From Musicola paradisiaca NCPPB 2511 (GTDB lineage: Bacteria; Pseudomonadota; Gammaproteobacteria; Enterobacterales; Enterobacteriaceae): 64,000 nucleotides of DNA. The notes beneath the pieces are model-generated. The model made no database searches and had not been told where the DNA came from. It saw only the letters and a list, made by a program, of their open reading frames with translations. The stretch spans positions 1,982,469 to 2,046,468 of the forward strand of contig NZ_CM001857.1 in the NCBI RefSeq assembly GCF_000400505.1, read 5' to 3'. Each line of letters opens with the position of its first letter. The first letter of the stretch is position 1. The translations under genes were made by a program, and so were the position numbers. Shown here one piece after another: positions 17,775 through 27,645 of this stretch.

Positions 17775-20478
17775 ATGCCATCACAACGCCGCGATGCCTG
17801 TATTAATACCCTCGCTATCCGTCAAAATACCTACGCCTATTTTAGTTTGTCGTTGGCCGCCAAATGGTTGGGCAACGTTGATAAGCTTCCAAAATCGTTG
17901 AAAATTCTGTTTGAAAACCTGTTACGCCACTATGGTGGCGAATTCGTCCAGGAGGCGGATTTGCAAGCCTTGGTGGCGTGGCAGGAGCACGGCCATGTCG
18001 ATCGAGAAATTGCATTTCAACCTACACGAGTGTTGATGCAGGATTTCACCGGCGTCCCGGCGGTGGTCGATCTTGCAGCAATGCGTGATAGCGTAAAACG
18101 GCTGGGGGGCAATGTCAGTCGGGTCAATCCGATGACGCCGGTCGATCTGGTTATCGACCATTCCGTGACCGTCGATCATTTCGGTGACGCTCAGTCACTG
18201 GCGGACAATACCCGGCTGGAGATGGCGCGAAATCATGAACGTTATGCGTTTTTACGCTGGGGCCAACGGGCGTTTCAGCATTTTCGCGTTGTCCCGCCCG
18301 GTACGGGCATCTGCCATCAGGTGAATCTCGAATATCTGGCGAAAGTGGTGTGGTCGCAGCGACGGGGCACGTCATTGCTGGTTTTCCCGGACTCGCTGGT
18401 GGGCACGGATTCGCATACGACCATGATTAACGGGCTGGGGGTACTGGGGTGGGGCGTCGGGGGGATCGAAGCGGAAGCCGCGATGCTGGGGCAGCCGGTG
18501 TCCATGCTGATCCCGGATGTGGTGGGATTTCGACTAACGGGAAAGCTTGCGCCGGGTATCACGGCGACGGATTTGGTACTGACCGTCACGCAGATGTTGC
18601 GTCGGCATGGCGTGGTCGGCAAGTTCGTCGAATTCTTCGGTGATGGGTTCGGACACCCTGCCGCTGGCCGATCGCGCCACGCTGGCCAATATGGCGCCGG
18701 AGTATGGCGCAACCTGTGGTTTCTTCCCGGTTGATGCCGTGACGCTCGATTATCTGAGGCTCACTAACCGCAGTGAAGAACAAATAGCACTGGTCGAGGC
18801 GTACAGCAAGCGACAGGGGCTGTGGCGTCAGCCGGGGGATGAGCCTTGTTTCAGTAGCCGGCTGGAATTGGATATGTCAACCGTGGAAGCCAGCCTGGCG
18901 GGGCCGCGCCGCCCGCAGGATCGCGTCGCGTTGGCCGATGTGCCGGAGGCATTTCGCGCTAGCCAGGCGTTGTCTACGACTACTGCGGAAACGCGCCGTA
19001 GGGAGAAACCGATCGCTGGCGGTGAGCCTGCGCCGCTTGATGCGGGTGCGGTGGTGATTGCCGCCATTACATCCTGCACCAATACTTCCAATCCGCGCGT
19101 ACTCATGACGGCCGGGTTGTTGGCACGTAACGCCGTCAGCCGCGGATTGCGCAGCAAAACCTGGGTGAAAACGTCGCTGGCGCCGGGGTCGCGTGTCGTC
19201 ACCGATTATCTGGCGCGTAGCGGTCTGCTGGCGCCGCTGACGACGCTGGGGTTTCATCTGGTCGGCTACGGTTGTACCACATGTATCGGCAATGCGGGCC
19301 CGTTGTCCGACGCGATTGAAGCGGCTATCCGACAGAATGATCTGTCCGTCGCCGCGGTACTGTCCGGGAACCGCAATTTTGAAGGCCGCATCCACCCGTT
19401 GGTAAAAACCAACTGGCTGGCCTCGCCGCCGCTGGTGGTGGCCTATGCACTGGCGGGCAATATCCGCGTTGACCTGACTCGGGACGCGCTGGGCAACGAC
19501 GCGCAGGGCCATCCGGTGTATCTGCGCGATATCTGGCCTGACGAGGCGGAAGTGGCCGCGACGTTACAGTGCGTTAGTGCTGAGCAATTTCGCCATGAGT
19601 ACGCTGCGGTGTTTGAGGGGAGCGAGGAATGGCGGGCGATCGCGGTCGGCGAGGAACCGACCTATCGCTGGCCGGCGGATTCCACGTATATCCGCCGACC
19701 CCCATTTTTTGACGAGATGACGCATCAGCCGCCCCCGGTCAACGACATCAGCGAAGCGCGTATTCTGGCGCTATTGGGGGATTCTGTTACCACCGACCAT
19801 ATCTCGCCGGCGGGCAGCATCCGTAGCGAGAGCCCGGCGGGGCGCTACCTGCTGCAATCCGGCGTCGCCGAGCCTGACTTCAACGCCTATGGCGCGCGGC
19901 GCGGCAATCATGAGGTCATGATGCGGGGGACTTTCGCCAATGTTCGTATCCGCAATGAAATGGTGCCCGGACGGGAAGGCGGCTTCACCCGACATATTCC
20001 ATCGCAGCAGGAGATGACCATTTACGATGCCGCGGTACGCTATCGCGATGCAGGTATCCCGCTGGTGGTGATCGCCGGCAAAGAGTATGGCTCCGGCTCC
20101 AGCCGCGACTGGGCCGCCAAAGGGCCGCGTTTGTTAGGGGTTAGGGCGGTGATGGCCGAGTCGTTTGAGCGTATCCACCGATCTAACCTGATCGGCATGG
20201 GGGTTTTACCGCTGGAGTTTCCTGCGGGCACAAGCCGCCACACCTTGCGTCTGACCGGCGACGAGCGCGTGTTTGTCGCCGGGTTGGATGCCTTGCAACC
20301 GGGAGCACCGGTCACAGTGATCTTCAGGCGTGACGATGGTGAAACGCAACACGTCGATATGCGGTGTCGCATCGATACCGCGAATGAACTGGCCTACTAC
20401 CAGCATGGCGGCATTTTGCAGTATGTGATCCGCAAAATGGTAGGGCAGCAGACGCCGGGCGGCAAAAGGCCGCGATAA
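17775..20478 (+). pseudogene. acnA: Aconitate hydratase A, interrupted by a one-base insertion
   Basis: The region encodes a complete AcnA-type aconitase (citrate-isocitrate isomerisation, TCA cycle) in two frames. Frame one runs from the ATG at 17775 through [41 protein letters not shown] and [12 protein letters not shown], then leaves the frame near 18645-18649 and stops at 18734. The continuation [15 protein letters not shown] lies in the next frame and runs to 20478, with Fe-S cysteines in ITSCTNTS and GCTTCIG and the C-terminal swivel domain. Removing one base at GGGTT gives 900 residues (E. coli 891). Everything else is intact, so this is a very recent lesion or a sequence error. ribA lies downstream in opposite orientation, as in E. 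coli. Confidence 0.9.
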
Positions 20479-20656
20479 CCACAAAAGGAGCCAGGTCGCG
20501 TGAGGTTGACGTCGTTTCCGGCCGATCCCCTGGTTTAACATGTGTGGCGGACGACACCGATAAACGGCGGTGTCCGCTTGAGCTTGTTGATGGGATGAGG
20601 TATGAGTATTCATGGGTAACGTCATGATTCATAATAAAAAATTATATGGAGGATAA

Positions 20657-22270
20657 ATGAGAAATCAGAAAGCATGGTGGCTGGTTTTATTCGGTGCGCT
20701 CAGTGCGGGCGCTGCATCGGCCGCCGTGGTGCCGGCCGGGACGCAACTGGCGGATAAACAGGCGTTGGTTCGCGCCAACGGTTCCGACCCCGCTTCGCTG
20801 GATCCGCAGCGTGCAGAAAGCGATGTGGAAGGCAATCTGGTTCACGATTTTTTTGAAAAATTGGTGCAGGTCAACGACGATGGTTCGGTCTCGCCGGGCT
20901 TGGCTGAACGCTGGGAGAATCAGGATAACCGCGTGTGGACTTTCCATCTTCGCCCCGGAATGACGTGGTCGGATGGTAGCCCGATGAGTGCCGATGATGT
21001 TGTATTCAGCTGGCGGCGTTTGGCGGATCCGAAAACGTTGTCTCCTTATCAATCTTTTGTCGCCAGTATGCATGTACTGAATGCGGCGGATGTCATCGCG
21101 GGCAAAAAATCGCCGTCGGAACTGGGCGTCAAAGCGCTGGACGCGCTAACGGTACAGATCACTCTTGATCAGCCGCTCTCGTATTTTCTGCCGATGGTCG
21201 ATCACTACGTGACCAGTACGATACCGAAAGCCGTGGTGGAAAAATACGGCGATAAATGGACGCAGATGGGCAATTTTGTCGGCAGCGGTCCGTTTACGCC
21301 GGTGGAGTGGGTGGTGAATGAACGCATTGTCGCCAAGCGTAATCCCCACTACTGGGACAACGCGCATACCGTGTTGAACCAGGTCACTTATCTGGCGATC
21401 GTCGCCAACACGGCAGAAGTGAACCGCTACAAGGCAGGAGAGGTGGATGTGACGTTCACCATGCCGCCGCAGCTGTTCAAAGCGCTGCAAAGCGAGCTGC
21501 CGAACGAAGTGCGGGTATCACCGCAATTGTCGACCTACATTTATAAAATCAACACCACTAAAGCGCCGTTTAACGATCCGCGTGTCAGGCAGGCGCTCGA
21601 TTTGGCGCTGGATAAAGCGATCATTGCGGAAAAAGTATTGGGTCAGGGGCAACTGCCTGCCTACAACTACGTGCCGCGGGGGATGGCCGGGTACACGAGT
21701 CAGCAGCCGGTATGGGCGGACTGGACGCAGCAGCAGCGCAATGCACAGGCGAAAAAACTGTTGGCCGAAGCCGGGTATGACGCCGCGCATCCGCTGAAAT
21801 TCCAGTTGTTGTATAACACGTCCGAAGCGCATCAGAAGATAGCGATCGCCGCCAGTTCGATGTGGAAGCAGAATCTGGGGGCAGAGGTGACGCTGCTTAA
21901 TCAGGAATGGAAAACCATGCTGGATACCATGCGTAACGGGGATTTCGATCTGGTGAGAAGTTCCTGGGGGGCGGATTACAATGAACCGACGACCTATTTC
22001 TATACGTTACGTACCGGCGATAGCAACAATTCCACCCGATTCAGCAACAAAGAGTATGACGGCCTGCTGGAAAAGGCCGCGCTGGCCGGTACGCTGGATG
22101 AACGTAATCGCTACTACCATCAGGCGGAAACCATACTGCAACAGCAAATGCCGCTGATTCCAATCTATTACTATGTGCGTAGCCAGATGGTGAAACCTTA
22201 TGTCGGCGGGTTTCGATCTGATTTGAAAGGGGATTTTTACAGCAAGGATATTTACATTATCAAACACTGA
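20657..22270 (+). CDS. Periplasmic peptide-binding protein, OppA/MppA family (orphan)
   Basis: This 537-residue solute-binding protein of ABC family 5 has a signal peptide (cleavage after about residue 22, AASA-AV), then ANGSDPASLDPQRAESDVEGNLVHDFFE, LRPGMTWSDGSPMSADDVVFSWRRL and NDPRVRQALDLALDK, all typical of OppA and MppA. The RBS is TGGAGG. No permease or ATPase gene is adjacent, so it presumably lends substrate specificity to an Opp transporter elsewhere. It sits between acnA and ribA, which are neighbours in E. coli, so it is an insertion relative to that map. Oligopeptide or murein peptide binding cannot be told apart here. Confidence 0.92.
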   Translation: MRNQKAWWLVLFGALSAGAASAAVVPAGTQLADKQALVRANGSDPASLDPQRAESDVEGNLVHDFFEKLVQVNDDGSVSPGLAERWENQDNRVWTFHLRPGMTWSDGSPMSADDVVFSWRRLADPKTLSPYQSFVASMHVLNAADVIAGKKSPSELGVKALDALTVQITLDQPLSYFLPMVDHYVTSTIPKAVVEKYGDKWTQMGNFVGSGPFTPVEWVVNERIVAKRNPHYWDNAHTVLNQVTYLAIVANTAEVNRYKAGEVDVTFTMPPQLFKALQSELPNEVRVSPQLSTYIYKINTTKAPFNDPRVRQALDLALDKAIIAEKVLGQGQLPAYNYVPRGMAGYTSQQPVWADWTQQQRNAQAKKLLAEAGYDAAHPLKFQLLYNTSEAHQKIAIAASSMWKQNLGAEVTLLNQEWKTMLDTMRNGDFDLVRSSWGADYNEPTTYFYTLRTGDSNNSTRFSNKEYDGLLEKAALAGTLDERNRYYHQAETILQQQMPLIPIYYYVRSQMVKPYVGGFRSDLKGDFYSKDIYIIKH

Positions 22271-22273
22271 GGC

Positions 22274-22304
22274 AAAAACGCCTGGCGGAGTCAGGCCAGG
22301 CGTT
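22274..22304 (-). terminator. Terminator of ribA
   Basis: On the minus strand AACGCCTGGC (22304-22295) pairs with GCCAGGCGTT (22286-22277), ending in a T5 run. It follows the ribA stop and lies between convergent genes, so it may also slow the upstream binding-protein transcript. Confidence 0.85.
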
Positions 22305-22311
22305 GCGCGTA

Positions 22312-22905
22312 TTACTTGATATCCAGCAGGTGGCCCATTTTGGCCGCCTTGGTCTTCAGATATTTTTCGTTCTTCGGATTGCGGCCGACAATAAGCGGCA
22401 CTCTCTCGGTGATATTGATGCCGGCTTCCGCCAATATCTCAACTTTTTTAGGGTTGTTGGTCAGCAGTCGTATGGCATCGACATTCAATAATTTGAACAT
22501 GTCTGCACACAGTGTGAAGTCCCGCTCGTCGGCGGCGAATCCCAACTGATGGTTGGCTTCCACGGTATCTGCGCCCTGATCCTGCAGCGCATAGGCGCGA
22601 ATCTTGTTCAACAGGCCGATATTACGGCCTTCCTGACGGTGGTAAAGCAACACGCCGCGCCCTGCTTCAGCGATATGGCTCAGCGCAGCTTCCAACTGAA
22701 AGCCGCAGTCACAGCGCAGACTAAACAGCGCATCTCCCGTCAGGCATTCTGAATGTACCCGGGCCAGTACCGGCTCTGCGCCGGAAATATCGCCATAGAC
22801 CAGCGCCAGGTGATCGCGACCGGTCGCCGTTTCCTCAAAGCCTACCATCAGGAAGTCGCCCCACGGGGTGGGTAGTTTGGCTTCCGCCACCCGTTTTAGC
22901 TGCAT
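22312..22905 (-). CDS. ribA: GTP cyclohydrolase II
   Basis: This 197-residue zinc enzyme opens GTP to 2,5-diamino-6-ribosylamino-pyrimidinone phosphate, the first step of riboflavin synthesis. The zinc ligands are in [17 protein letters not shown] (three Cys) and the catalytic region is [22 protein letters not shown]. It is nearly identical to E. coli RibA (196 aa). The ATG at 22905 ([16 protein letters not shown]) has TTGGAGATAAAC upstream. ribE lies about 19 kb away in this window. Confidence 0.97.
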   Translation of the reverse strand: MQLKRVAEAKLPTPWGDFLMVGFEETATGRDHLALVYGDISGAEPVLARVHSECLTGDALFSLRCDCGFQLEAALSHIAEAGRGVLLYHRQEGRNIGLLNKIRAYALQDQGADTVEANHQLGFAADERDFTLCADMFKLLNVDAIRLLTNNPKKVEILAEAGINITERVPLIVGRNPKNEKYLKTKAAKMGHLLDIK

Positions 22906-23172
22906 GTTTATCTCCAAAGCAATGATGATTGATCCCTCCGCTGTGCGACGAGGAAGAATCGTTGATCAGATACTACCGGAATCCTTGAAAGCACCCTGAG
23001 CCTACAGTGCTCGGTCAGCATTGACCTGATATGAGAGTAGCTAACCCTGTTCGCGGTGTTGTTGACGGTTCTGTGGGCTAGTTTACGTCATACTGACAAA
23101 GTATGTCCCCCTTTTTGATAACATTGTGAAAAATTTGTTTTTAAATATCCTTCTGAATTATAGGGAGAAAAA

Positions 23173-23952
23173 ATGTCGTATTTTGCCCGTCGCATCGTAG
23201 CCGGCGCCTTGTTGCTATTGGTGATTCCCCTGTTGGTATGGGCAAGTGGTTGGCAATGGAGACCAGAATTATCGGGGTGGTGGCTGCGTCCGTTATTCTG
23301 GATCACGGAAACGGTCAGCGCGCCGTGGGGATTTCTCACCACGCTGGTTCTTTCGGCCTGGTTTCTTTGGCGCGCCGGACTTGGGCGACGGCAGGCGGTA
23401 ACGCTGTGGTGCGTATTGATAGGCACCATCGTGCTGGGGCAGGTTGTGGTGGAGTGCGCCAAAGTGTGGGTGCAGGAGCCCCGGCCCTTCGTGGTCTGGC
23501 TGGAACAGGCCCAGCAGATCGCCGTACAGGATTTTTATACGCTGCCCGGTTCAGCGCGTGGCGAGCTGGTGGCGGCCCAATTGCAGCACGCTACATCGCT
23601 GCCGGATTGGTTAAAACTGCACTGGCAGAAGGGCAACGGTTATGCGTTTCCCTCGGGGCACGCCATGTTTGCCGCGTCTTGGGCCTTGTTGGCGGCCGGC
23701 GTGCTCGGGGGGCGGCGTCGTTACGGCACCGTGGCGTTGCTGATGCTCTGGGCGGTGGCCGTCATGATTAGCCGTCTGGTGCTGGGGATGCATTGGCCAA
23801 GGGATCTGGTGGCGTCGACGATCATCAGCGCGCTGTTATCCATGCTGGCAGGCTGGTGGCTGTTGCGTCGGGGCGATGTTGCAACGACAGGCGAGCCATT
23901 GCGGCGTAACAGAACGGGGCGCGGCGCCATGTCCACACGCGCCAGGCGTTAA
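23173..23952 (+). CDS. pgpB: Phosphatidylglycerophosphatase B (PAP2 family)
   Basis: This 259-residue inner-membrane phosphatase dephosphorylates phosphatidylglycerol phosphate and undecaprenyl pyrophosphate. The three PAP2 motifs are in order: KVWVQEPRP, the PSGH box in YAFPSGHAM, and SRLVLGMHWPRD. Six hydrophobic segments are predicted by eye. The RBS AGGGAG precedes the ATG. Gene order pgpB-lapA-lapB is as in E. coli. The C-terminus is basic and Arg-rich (about 20 residues). Confidence 0.94.
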   Translation: MSYFARRIVAGALLLLVIPLLVWASGWQWRPELSGWWLRPLFWITETVSAPWGFLTTLVLSAWFLWRAGLGRRQAVTLWCVLIGTIVLGQVVVECAKVWVQEPRPFVVWLEQAQQIAVQDFYTLPGSARGELVAAQLQHATSLPDWLKLHWQKGNGYAFPSGHAMFAASWALLAAGVLGGRRRYGTVALLMLWAVAVMISRLVLGMHWPRDLVASTIISALLSMLAGWWLLRRGDVATTGEPLRRNRTGRGAMSTRARR

Positions 23953-24140
23953 GCCCCGCCGCCCGCCGGATGTTCCTGGCGGGCGAGTTCGACGCCACGT
24001 CAACCCAGCCATCCTTATCAAATACACTGACCATCCCTGATGGCGTTTCCTTCCCGGCGGCGGAGATGCTAATTTTGTGGGGGCTACAGCCAAAATCTGG
24101 CATAATTCATCCGTTTAAGGCGATATCACAGGGCTTGAAT

Positions 24141-24446
24141 GTGAAATACATACTGATTTTTCTCCTGTTGCTGGCGATCTTCATCATCTCTGTCACGCTG
24201 GGCGCGCATAATGATCAGGCCATTACCTTCAATTTTCTGCTGGCCAAAGGGGAATACCGGCTATCGACGTTGCTGGCGACATTGTTTGCCGCCGGGTTCG
24301 TTCTGGGGTGGGGCATTTGCGGCCTGTTTTATCTACGCCTGCGCATTGCGCTGGCACGCGAACAACGTAAAATCAAACGACTTGAACAGCAACTGACTGT
24401 TCCGGGAGAGGCTGGCGCCAGCTCTGCCGAGTCGGCTACCCACTAA
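24141..24446 (+). CDS. lapA: Lipopolysaccharide assembly protein LapA (YciS)
   Basis: This 101-residue inner-membrane protein has two transmembrane helices (about residues 3-21 and 42-63) followed by a basic coiled-coil tail (REQRKIKRLEQQL). It matches E. coli LapA. The start is GTG at 24141 (VKYILIFLLLLAIFIISVTLGAHNDQ), where homology begins; the frame is open upstream without similarity. It lies 13 bp before lapB and is surely cotranscribed. LapA acts with LapB in balancing LPS and phospholipid synthesis. Confidence 0.93.
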   Translation: MKYILIFLLLLAIFIISVTLGAHNDQAITFNFLLAKGEYRLSTLLATLFAAGFVLGWGICGLFYLRLRIALAREQRKIKRLEQQLTVPGEAGASSAESATH

Positions 24447-24459
24447 GGAATCACTCTGT

Positions 24460-25629
24460 ATGTTAGAACTGCTGTTTCTGTTGCTGCCGGTTGCCGCCGC
24501 CTATGGCTGGTATATGGGGCGCAGGAGCGCACAGCAGGACAAACAGGATGAGGCCAACCGCCTGTCGCGAGAGTATGTGACAGGTGTCAACTTCCTGCTT
24601 TCCAATCAACAAGATAAAGCCGTTGAGCTGTTTCTCGATATGCTCAAGGACGACAGCAATACCTTCGAAGCCCATCTAACGCTCGGCAATCTGTTTCGCT
24701 CTCGCGGCGAAGTGGATCGCGCCATCCGTATTCATCAGGCGCTGACGGAAAGCGCGTCTCTCAGTTTTGAGCAGCGGCTGCTGGCCGTACAGCAACTGGG
24801 GCGCGATTATATGACCGCCGGGCTGTATGACCGCGCGGAAGGGATCTTCAAACAACTGGTTGATGAAGACGAGTTTCGCGTTGGTGCTCTGCAACAGTTA
24901 TTGCAGATACATCAATCTACCAGTGACTGGCCGAATGCTATTGATACGGCGGAGAAGCTGGTCAAACTGGGTAAAGACCAGTTGCGCGCAGAGATCGCTC
25001 ATTTTTATTGCGAGCAGGCACTGCAGGCGATGGGCAGCGATGATATGGATAAAGCGATGGGGTTGTTGAAAAAAGCCGCTGCGGCCGATGAACAATGCGC
25101 CAGGGTTTCTATCATGGTGGGGCGCATCCTGATGGCGCAACAGCAGTACGAGCGCGCAGTGGGCGTGTTGGAGCAAGTGCTGGAGCAAGACAAAGAGTTT
25201 GTCAGTGAAACGCTACCGATGCTGCGCGAATGTTATCAGTATCTGCAACAGCCAGAGGGGTGGATCGCTTTTTTACGCCGTTGCGTGGAAGAGAAGAGCG
25301 GTTCTACGGCGGATCTGATGATGGCGGATACTCTGGAGCAACTGGACAGCGCCGAAGCCGCACAAATGTACGTAACCCGTCAATTGCAACGCCATCCGAC
25401 CATGCGGGTATTTCATCGGCTGATCGATTACCACTTGCGTGATGCGGAGGATGGGCGCGCCAAAGAGAGCCTGGCAGTGCTACGCAACATGGTGGGCGAA
25501 CAGATTCAGACCAAGCCGCGTTATAGCTGTCGCAAATGCGGTTTCACCTCACAGTCGCTGTACTGGCACTGTCCTTCCTGCCGCTCGTGGGCGACAGTCA
25601 AACCTATTCATGGATTGGATGGCGAATAA
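24460..25629 (+). CDS. lapB: Lipopolysaccharide assembly protein LapB (YciM)
   Basis: This 389-residue protein has exactly the E. coli length. An N-terminal membrane anchor (about 1-18) precedes TPR repeats (about 30-330) and a rubredoxin-like metal-binding domain with CRKCGF and CPSC (two C-x2-C pairs) at about 356-375. LapB presents LpxC to the FtsH protease and so limits lipid A synthesis. It is in an operon with lapA. Confidence 0.97.
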   Translation: MLELLFLLLPVAAAYGWYMGRRSAQQDKQDEANRLSREYVTGVNFLLSNQQDKAVELFLDMLKDDSNTFEAHLTLGNLFRSRGEVDRAIRIHQALTESASLSFEQRLLAVQQLGRDYMTAGLYDRAEGIFKQLVDEDEFRVGALQQLLQIHQSTSDWPNAIDTAEKLVKLGKDQLRAEIAHFYCEQALQAMGSDDMDKAMGLLKKAAAADEQCARVSIMVGRILMAQQQYERAVGVLEQVLEQDKEFVSETLPMLRECYQYLQQPEGWIAFLRRCVEEKSGSTADLMMADTLEQLDSAEAAQMYVTRQLQRHPTMRVFHRLIDYHLRDAEDGRAKESLAVLRNMVGEQIQTKPRYSCRKCGFTSQSLYWHCPSCRSWATVKPIHGLDGE

Positions 25630-25867
25630 ACCCCAGCGTTTTCTGTATCTACGGTGTTTTCTGTTTCACGCCTAAATAGTTACAACATACTTTTATGAAC
25701 AGCGCCAACACGGCGGCGTGAGTGCCACCTATGGCGATCTGGGCCTGGCAGACGGTATATTTTAGCCGGTGGGATGTTCCGCGCGTCGCTGGGATTTAGC
25801 CCTTTGTACAGGTAGAATGCGCGGCGGAATTGATTCAACACACTCATGACATTGCGGGGGCACCTCA

Positions 25868-26599
25868 GTGAACGGCGAACAAGCAGCTCTGAATACCATC
25901 ACGTCTTCTCCGATTATCGTAGCGCTGGATTATGCGGATAAAAATGCCGCTTATGCGTTCGTTGATCGTATTGATCCCCGGGATTGCCGGTTAAAAGTCG
26001 GAAAAGAAATGTTCACGCTGTTCGGGCCGCAACTGGTCAGGGAACTGCAGCAGCGCGGTTTTGAGGTGTTTCTGGATCTGAAATTCCACGATATTCCCAA
26101 TACGACGGCGCATGCGGTCGCGGCGGCGGCGGATCTGGGGGTATGGATGGTCAATGTGCATGCCAGCGGCGGAGTACGCATGATGACGGCGGCGCGCGAA
26201 GCGTTGCAGCCGTTTGGCAGCGACGCGCCGTTGTTGATTGCGGTCACGGTGCTGACCAGCATGGATGAAGAGGATCTGCGTGGTCTGGGGATTGATCTTT
26301 CTCCGGCGGATCAGGCGGAACGGTTGGCGTTGCTGACCCGACAGTGCGGGCTGGACGGCGTGGTTTGCTCGGCGCACGAGGCCAGGCGTTTGAAGCAAGT
26401 GTGCGGTGGTGAGTTCACATTGGTGACGCCGGGCATTCGACCGGCAGGCAGCGAGGCCGGTGATCAGCGTCGGATTATGACGCCGGAGCAGGCGCGGCAG
26501 GCTGGGGTAGATTATATGGTGATTGGTCGCCCGATTACCCAGGCGGTCGATCCGGCCGCAACCTTGAAAGCCATTCTGGCCTCCCTGGGGAACGCATGA
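25868..26599 (+). CDS. pyrF: Orotidine 5'-phosphate decarboxylase
   Basis: This 243-residue TIM-barrel enzyme makes UMP from OMP. The catalytic Asp-Lys-Asp array is in [12 protein letters not shown], the phosphate-binding loop in [17 protein letters not shown], and [11 protein letters not shown] follows near the end. It begins with GTG at 25868. Its stop overlaps the yciH start, so the two genes are translationally coupled, as in E. coli. Confidence 0.97.
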   Translation: MNGEQAALNTITSSPIIVALDYADKNAAYAFVDRIDPRDCRLKVGKEMFTLFGPQLVRELQQRGFEVFLDLKFHDIPNTTAHAVAAAADLGVWMVNVHASGGVRMMTAAREALQPFGSDAPLLIAVTVLTSMDEEDLRGLGIDLSPADQAERLALLTRQCGLDGVVCSAHEARRLKQVCGGEFTLVTPGIRPAGSEAGDQRRIMTPEQARQAGVDYMVIGRPITQAVDPAATLKAILASLGNA

Positions 26600-26925
26600 T
26601 GAACGACGATAACAGCCGGTTGGTCTATTCGACGGAAAGCGGCCGTATCCGTGAAGAAGCGCCGAAAAATGTACGCCCGAAAGGGGATGGAACGGTGCGT
26701 ATTCAGCGCCAAACCAGTGGGCGTAAAGGCAAAGGCGTTTGCCTGATTACCGGTCTGGATCTGGATGACGGTGCGCTGGACACGCTGGCGGCCGAGTTGA
26801 AGAAGAAATGCGGCTGCGGCGGCGCGGTGAAAGATGGCGTTATCGAAATCCAGGGCGATAAACGCGATCAATTGAAACAGCTGTTGGAAGCGAAAGGGAT
26901 GAAAGTCAAGCTGGCGGGCGGTTAA
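26599..26925 (+). CDS. yciH: SUI1/eIF1-like protein YciH
   Basis: This 108-residue protein carries a SUI1 domain (VRIQRQTSGRKGKGVCLITGLDLDD, KKKCGCGGAVKDGVIEIQGDKRDQL). E. coli YciH, which is nearly identical, affects translation-initiation fidelity in vitro and under stress. Two adjacent ATG codons exist at 26596 and 26599; the second reproduces the E. coli N-terminus (M-x-D-x-NSRLVYSTE). The start overlaps the pyrF stop. Confidence 0.94.
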   Translation: MNDDNSRLVYSTESGRIREEAPKNVRPKGDGTVRIQRQTSGRKGKGVCLITGLDLDDGALDTLAAELKKKCGCGGAVKDGVIEIQGDKRDQLKQLLEAKGMKVKLAGG

Positions 26926-26985
26926 TCCGGCACAGCTGATAAAAACAGGTACGTGCGCAGTGGGTGGGTTGGAACCCGGTGATTC

Positions 26986-27036
26986 GGGCGACGGCGGGGG
27001 TCTCTCCCATGATTATCCCCAGCGTCGCCCATTTTT
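26986..27036 (+). terminator. Terminator of pyrF-yciH
   Basis: GGGCGACG (26986-26993) pairs with CGTCGCCC (27023-27030) with additional inner G/C pairing, followed by ATTTTT. It lies about 60 nt beyond the yciH stop. Confidence 0.75.
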
Positions 27037-27090
27037 ACAGGTTTAGCTTTACAGGTTCAGCGTGGCAGACATGATATGCCCGCCCGCATG

Positions 27091-27306
27091 TTACCGGCTG
27101 GTCTCATGTCCGATCACGCCCCCTACCGCTGCGCCGCCGAGGGTTCCCAGCGCGCTGCCGTGAGTCAGTACCGAGCCGCCGACGGCGCCAATACCCGCGC
27201 CGATCGCCGTATTACGCTGGCGTTTAGACATATTAGAACAACCGCTTAGGCTGGTTGCCACCACCACAGCCAGCAATGCCACTGCCATTTTCTTATTTAT
27301 CCGCAT
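27091..27306 (-). CDS. osmB: Osmotically inducible lipoprotein OsmB
   Basis: This 71-residue lipoprotein has a basic N-terminus, a hydrophobic signal and the lipobox SLSGC (Cys23), then SKRQRNTAIGAGIGAVGG and a glycine zipper ending GGAAVGGVIGHETSR. E. coli OsmB is 72 residues and sits beside yciH. AGGAGA precedes the ATG. The E. coli gene is induced by osmotic stress and stationary phase. Confidence 0.94.
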   Translation of the reverse strand: MRINKKMAVALLAVVVATSLSGCSNMSKRQRNTAIGAGIGAVGGSVLTHGSALGTLGGAAVGGVIGHETSR

Positions 27307-27645
27307 TGTTTATTTCTCCTGTTACTCCAGTCCTTGCACATCTCGGGCGATATTGCCGACGGACATGGATAAAATCTTGTCATGCTGTGTATTTTTACGG
27401 GGTAATACGCATCACGCACTGTGTATTGTCTGCTGACCAGTATAATCGGCGGTCAATCTCATAACAGGTAAAAACTCTTAATCCAGCGCGCCCATTGCAT
27501 CAACTGGCCGGATTTTCGTCACGAGGGTGTTGCCCAGCAGTCACCGCGCGGATAGCAGAAGCGATCCTATTTTTCAGCCATTCCTCCCATACCTGAATCA
27601 CGTTCTCACGGTGAGAATAAGAAAAGAGTCTGATGGGAGGTGATT
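27307..27645. other. Divergent osmB/araD intergenic region with an inverted repeat
   Basis: These 339 bp separate osmB (minus) from the araD-like gene (plus). At 27603-27617 the sequence TTCTCACGGTGAGAA is a perfect 7+1+7 inverted repeat ending 28 nt before the araD ATG, well placed for an operator. CTGTGTATT occurs twice (27383 and 27419 region). No further gene is seen. Confidence 0.5.

Noticed and set aside
18607..18734. Independent start for the second acnA frame at 18607
   Set aside because: The first residues in that frame are out-of-frame translation of conserved AcnA sequence; homology begins only at [10 protein letters not shown].
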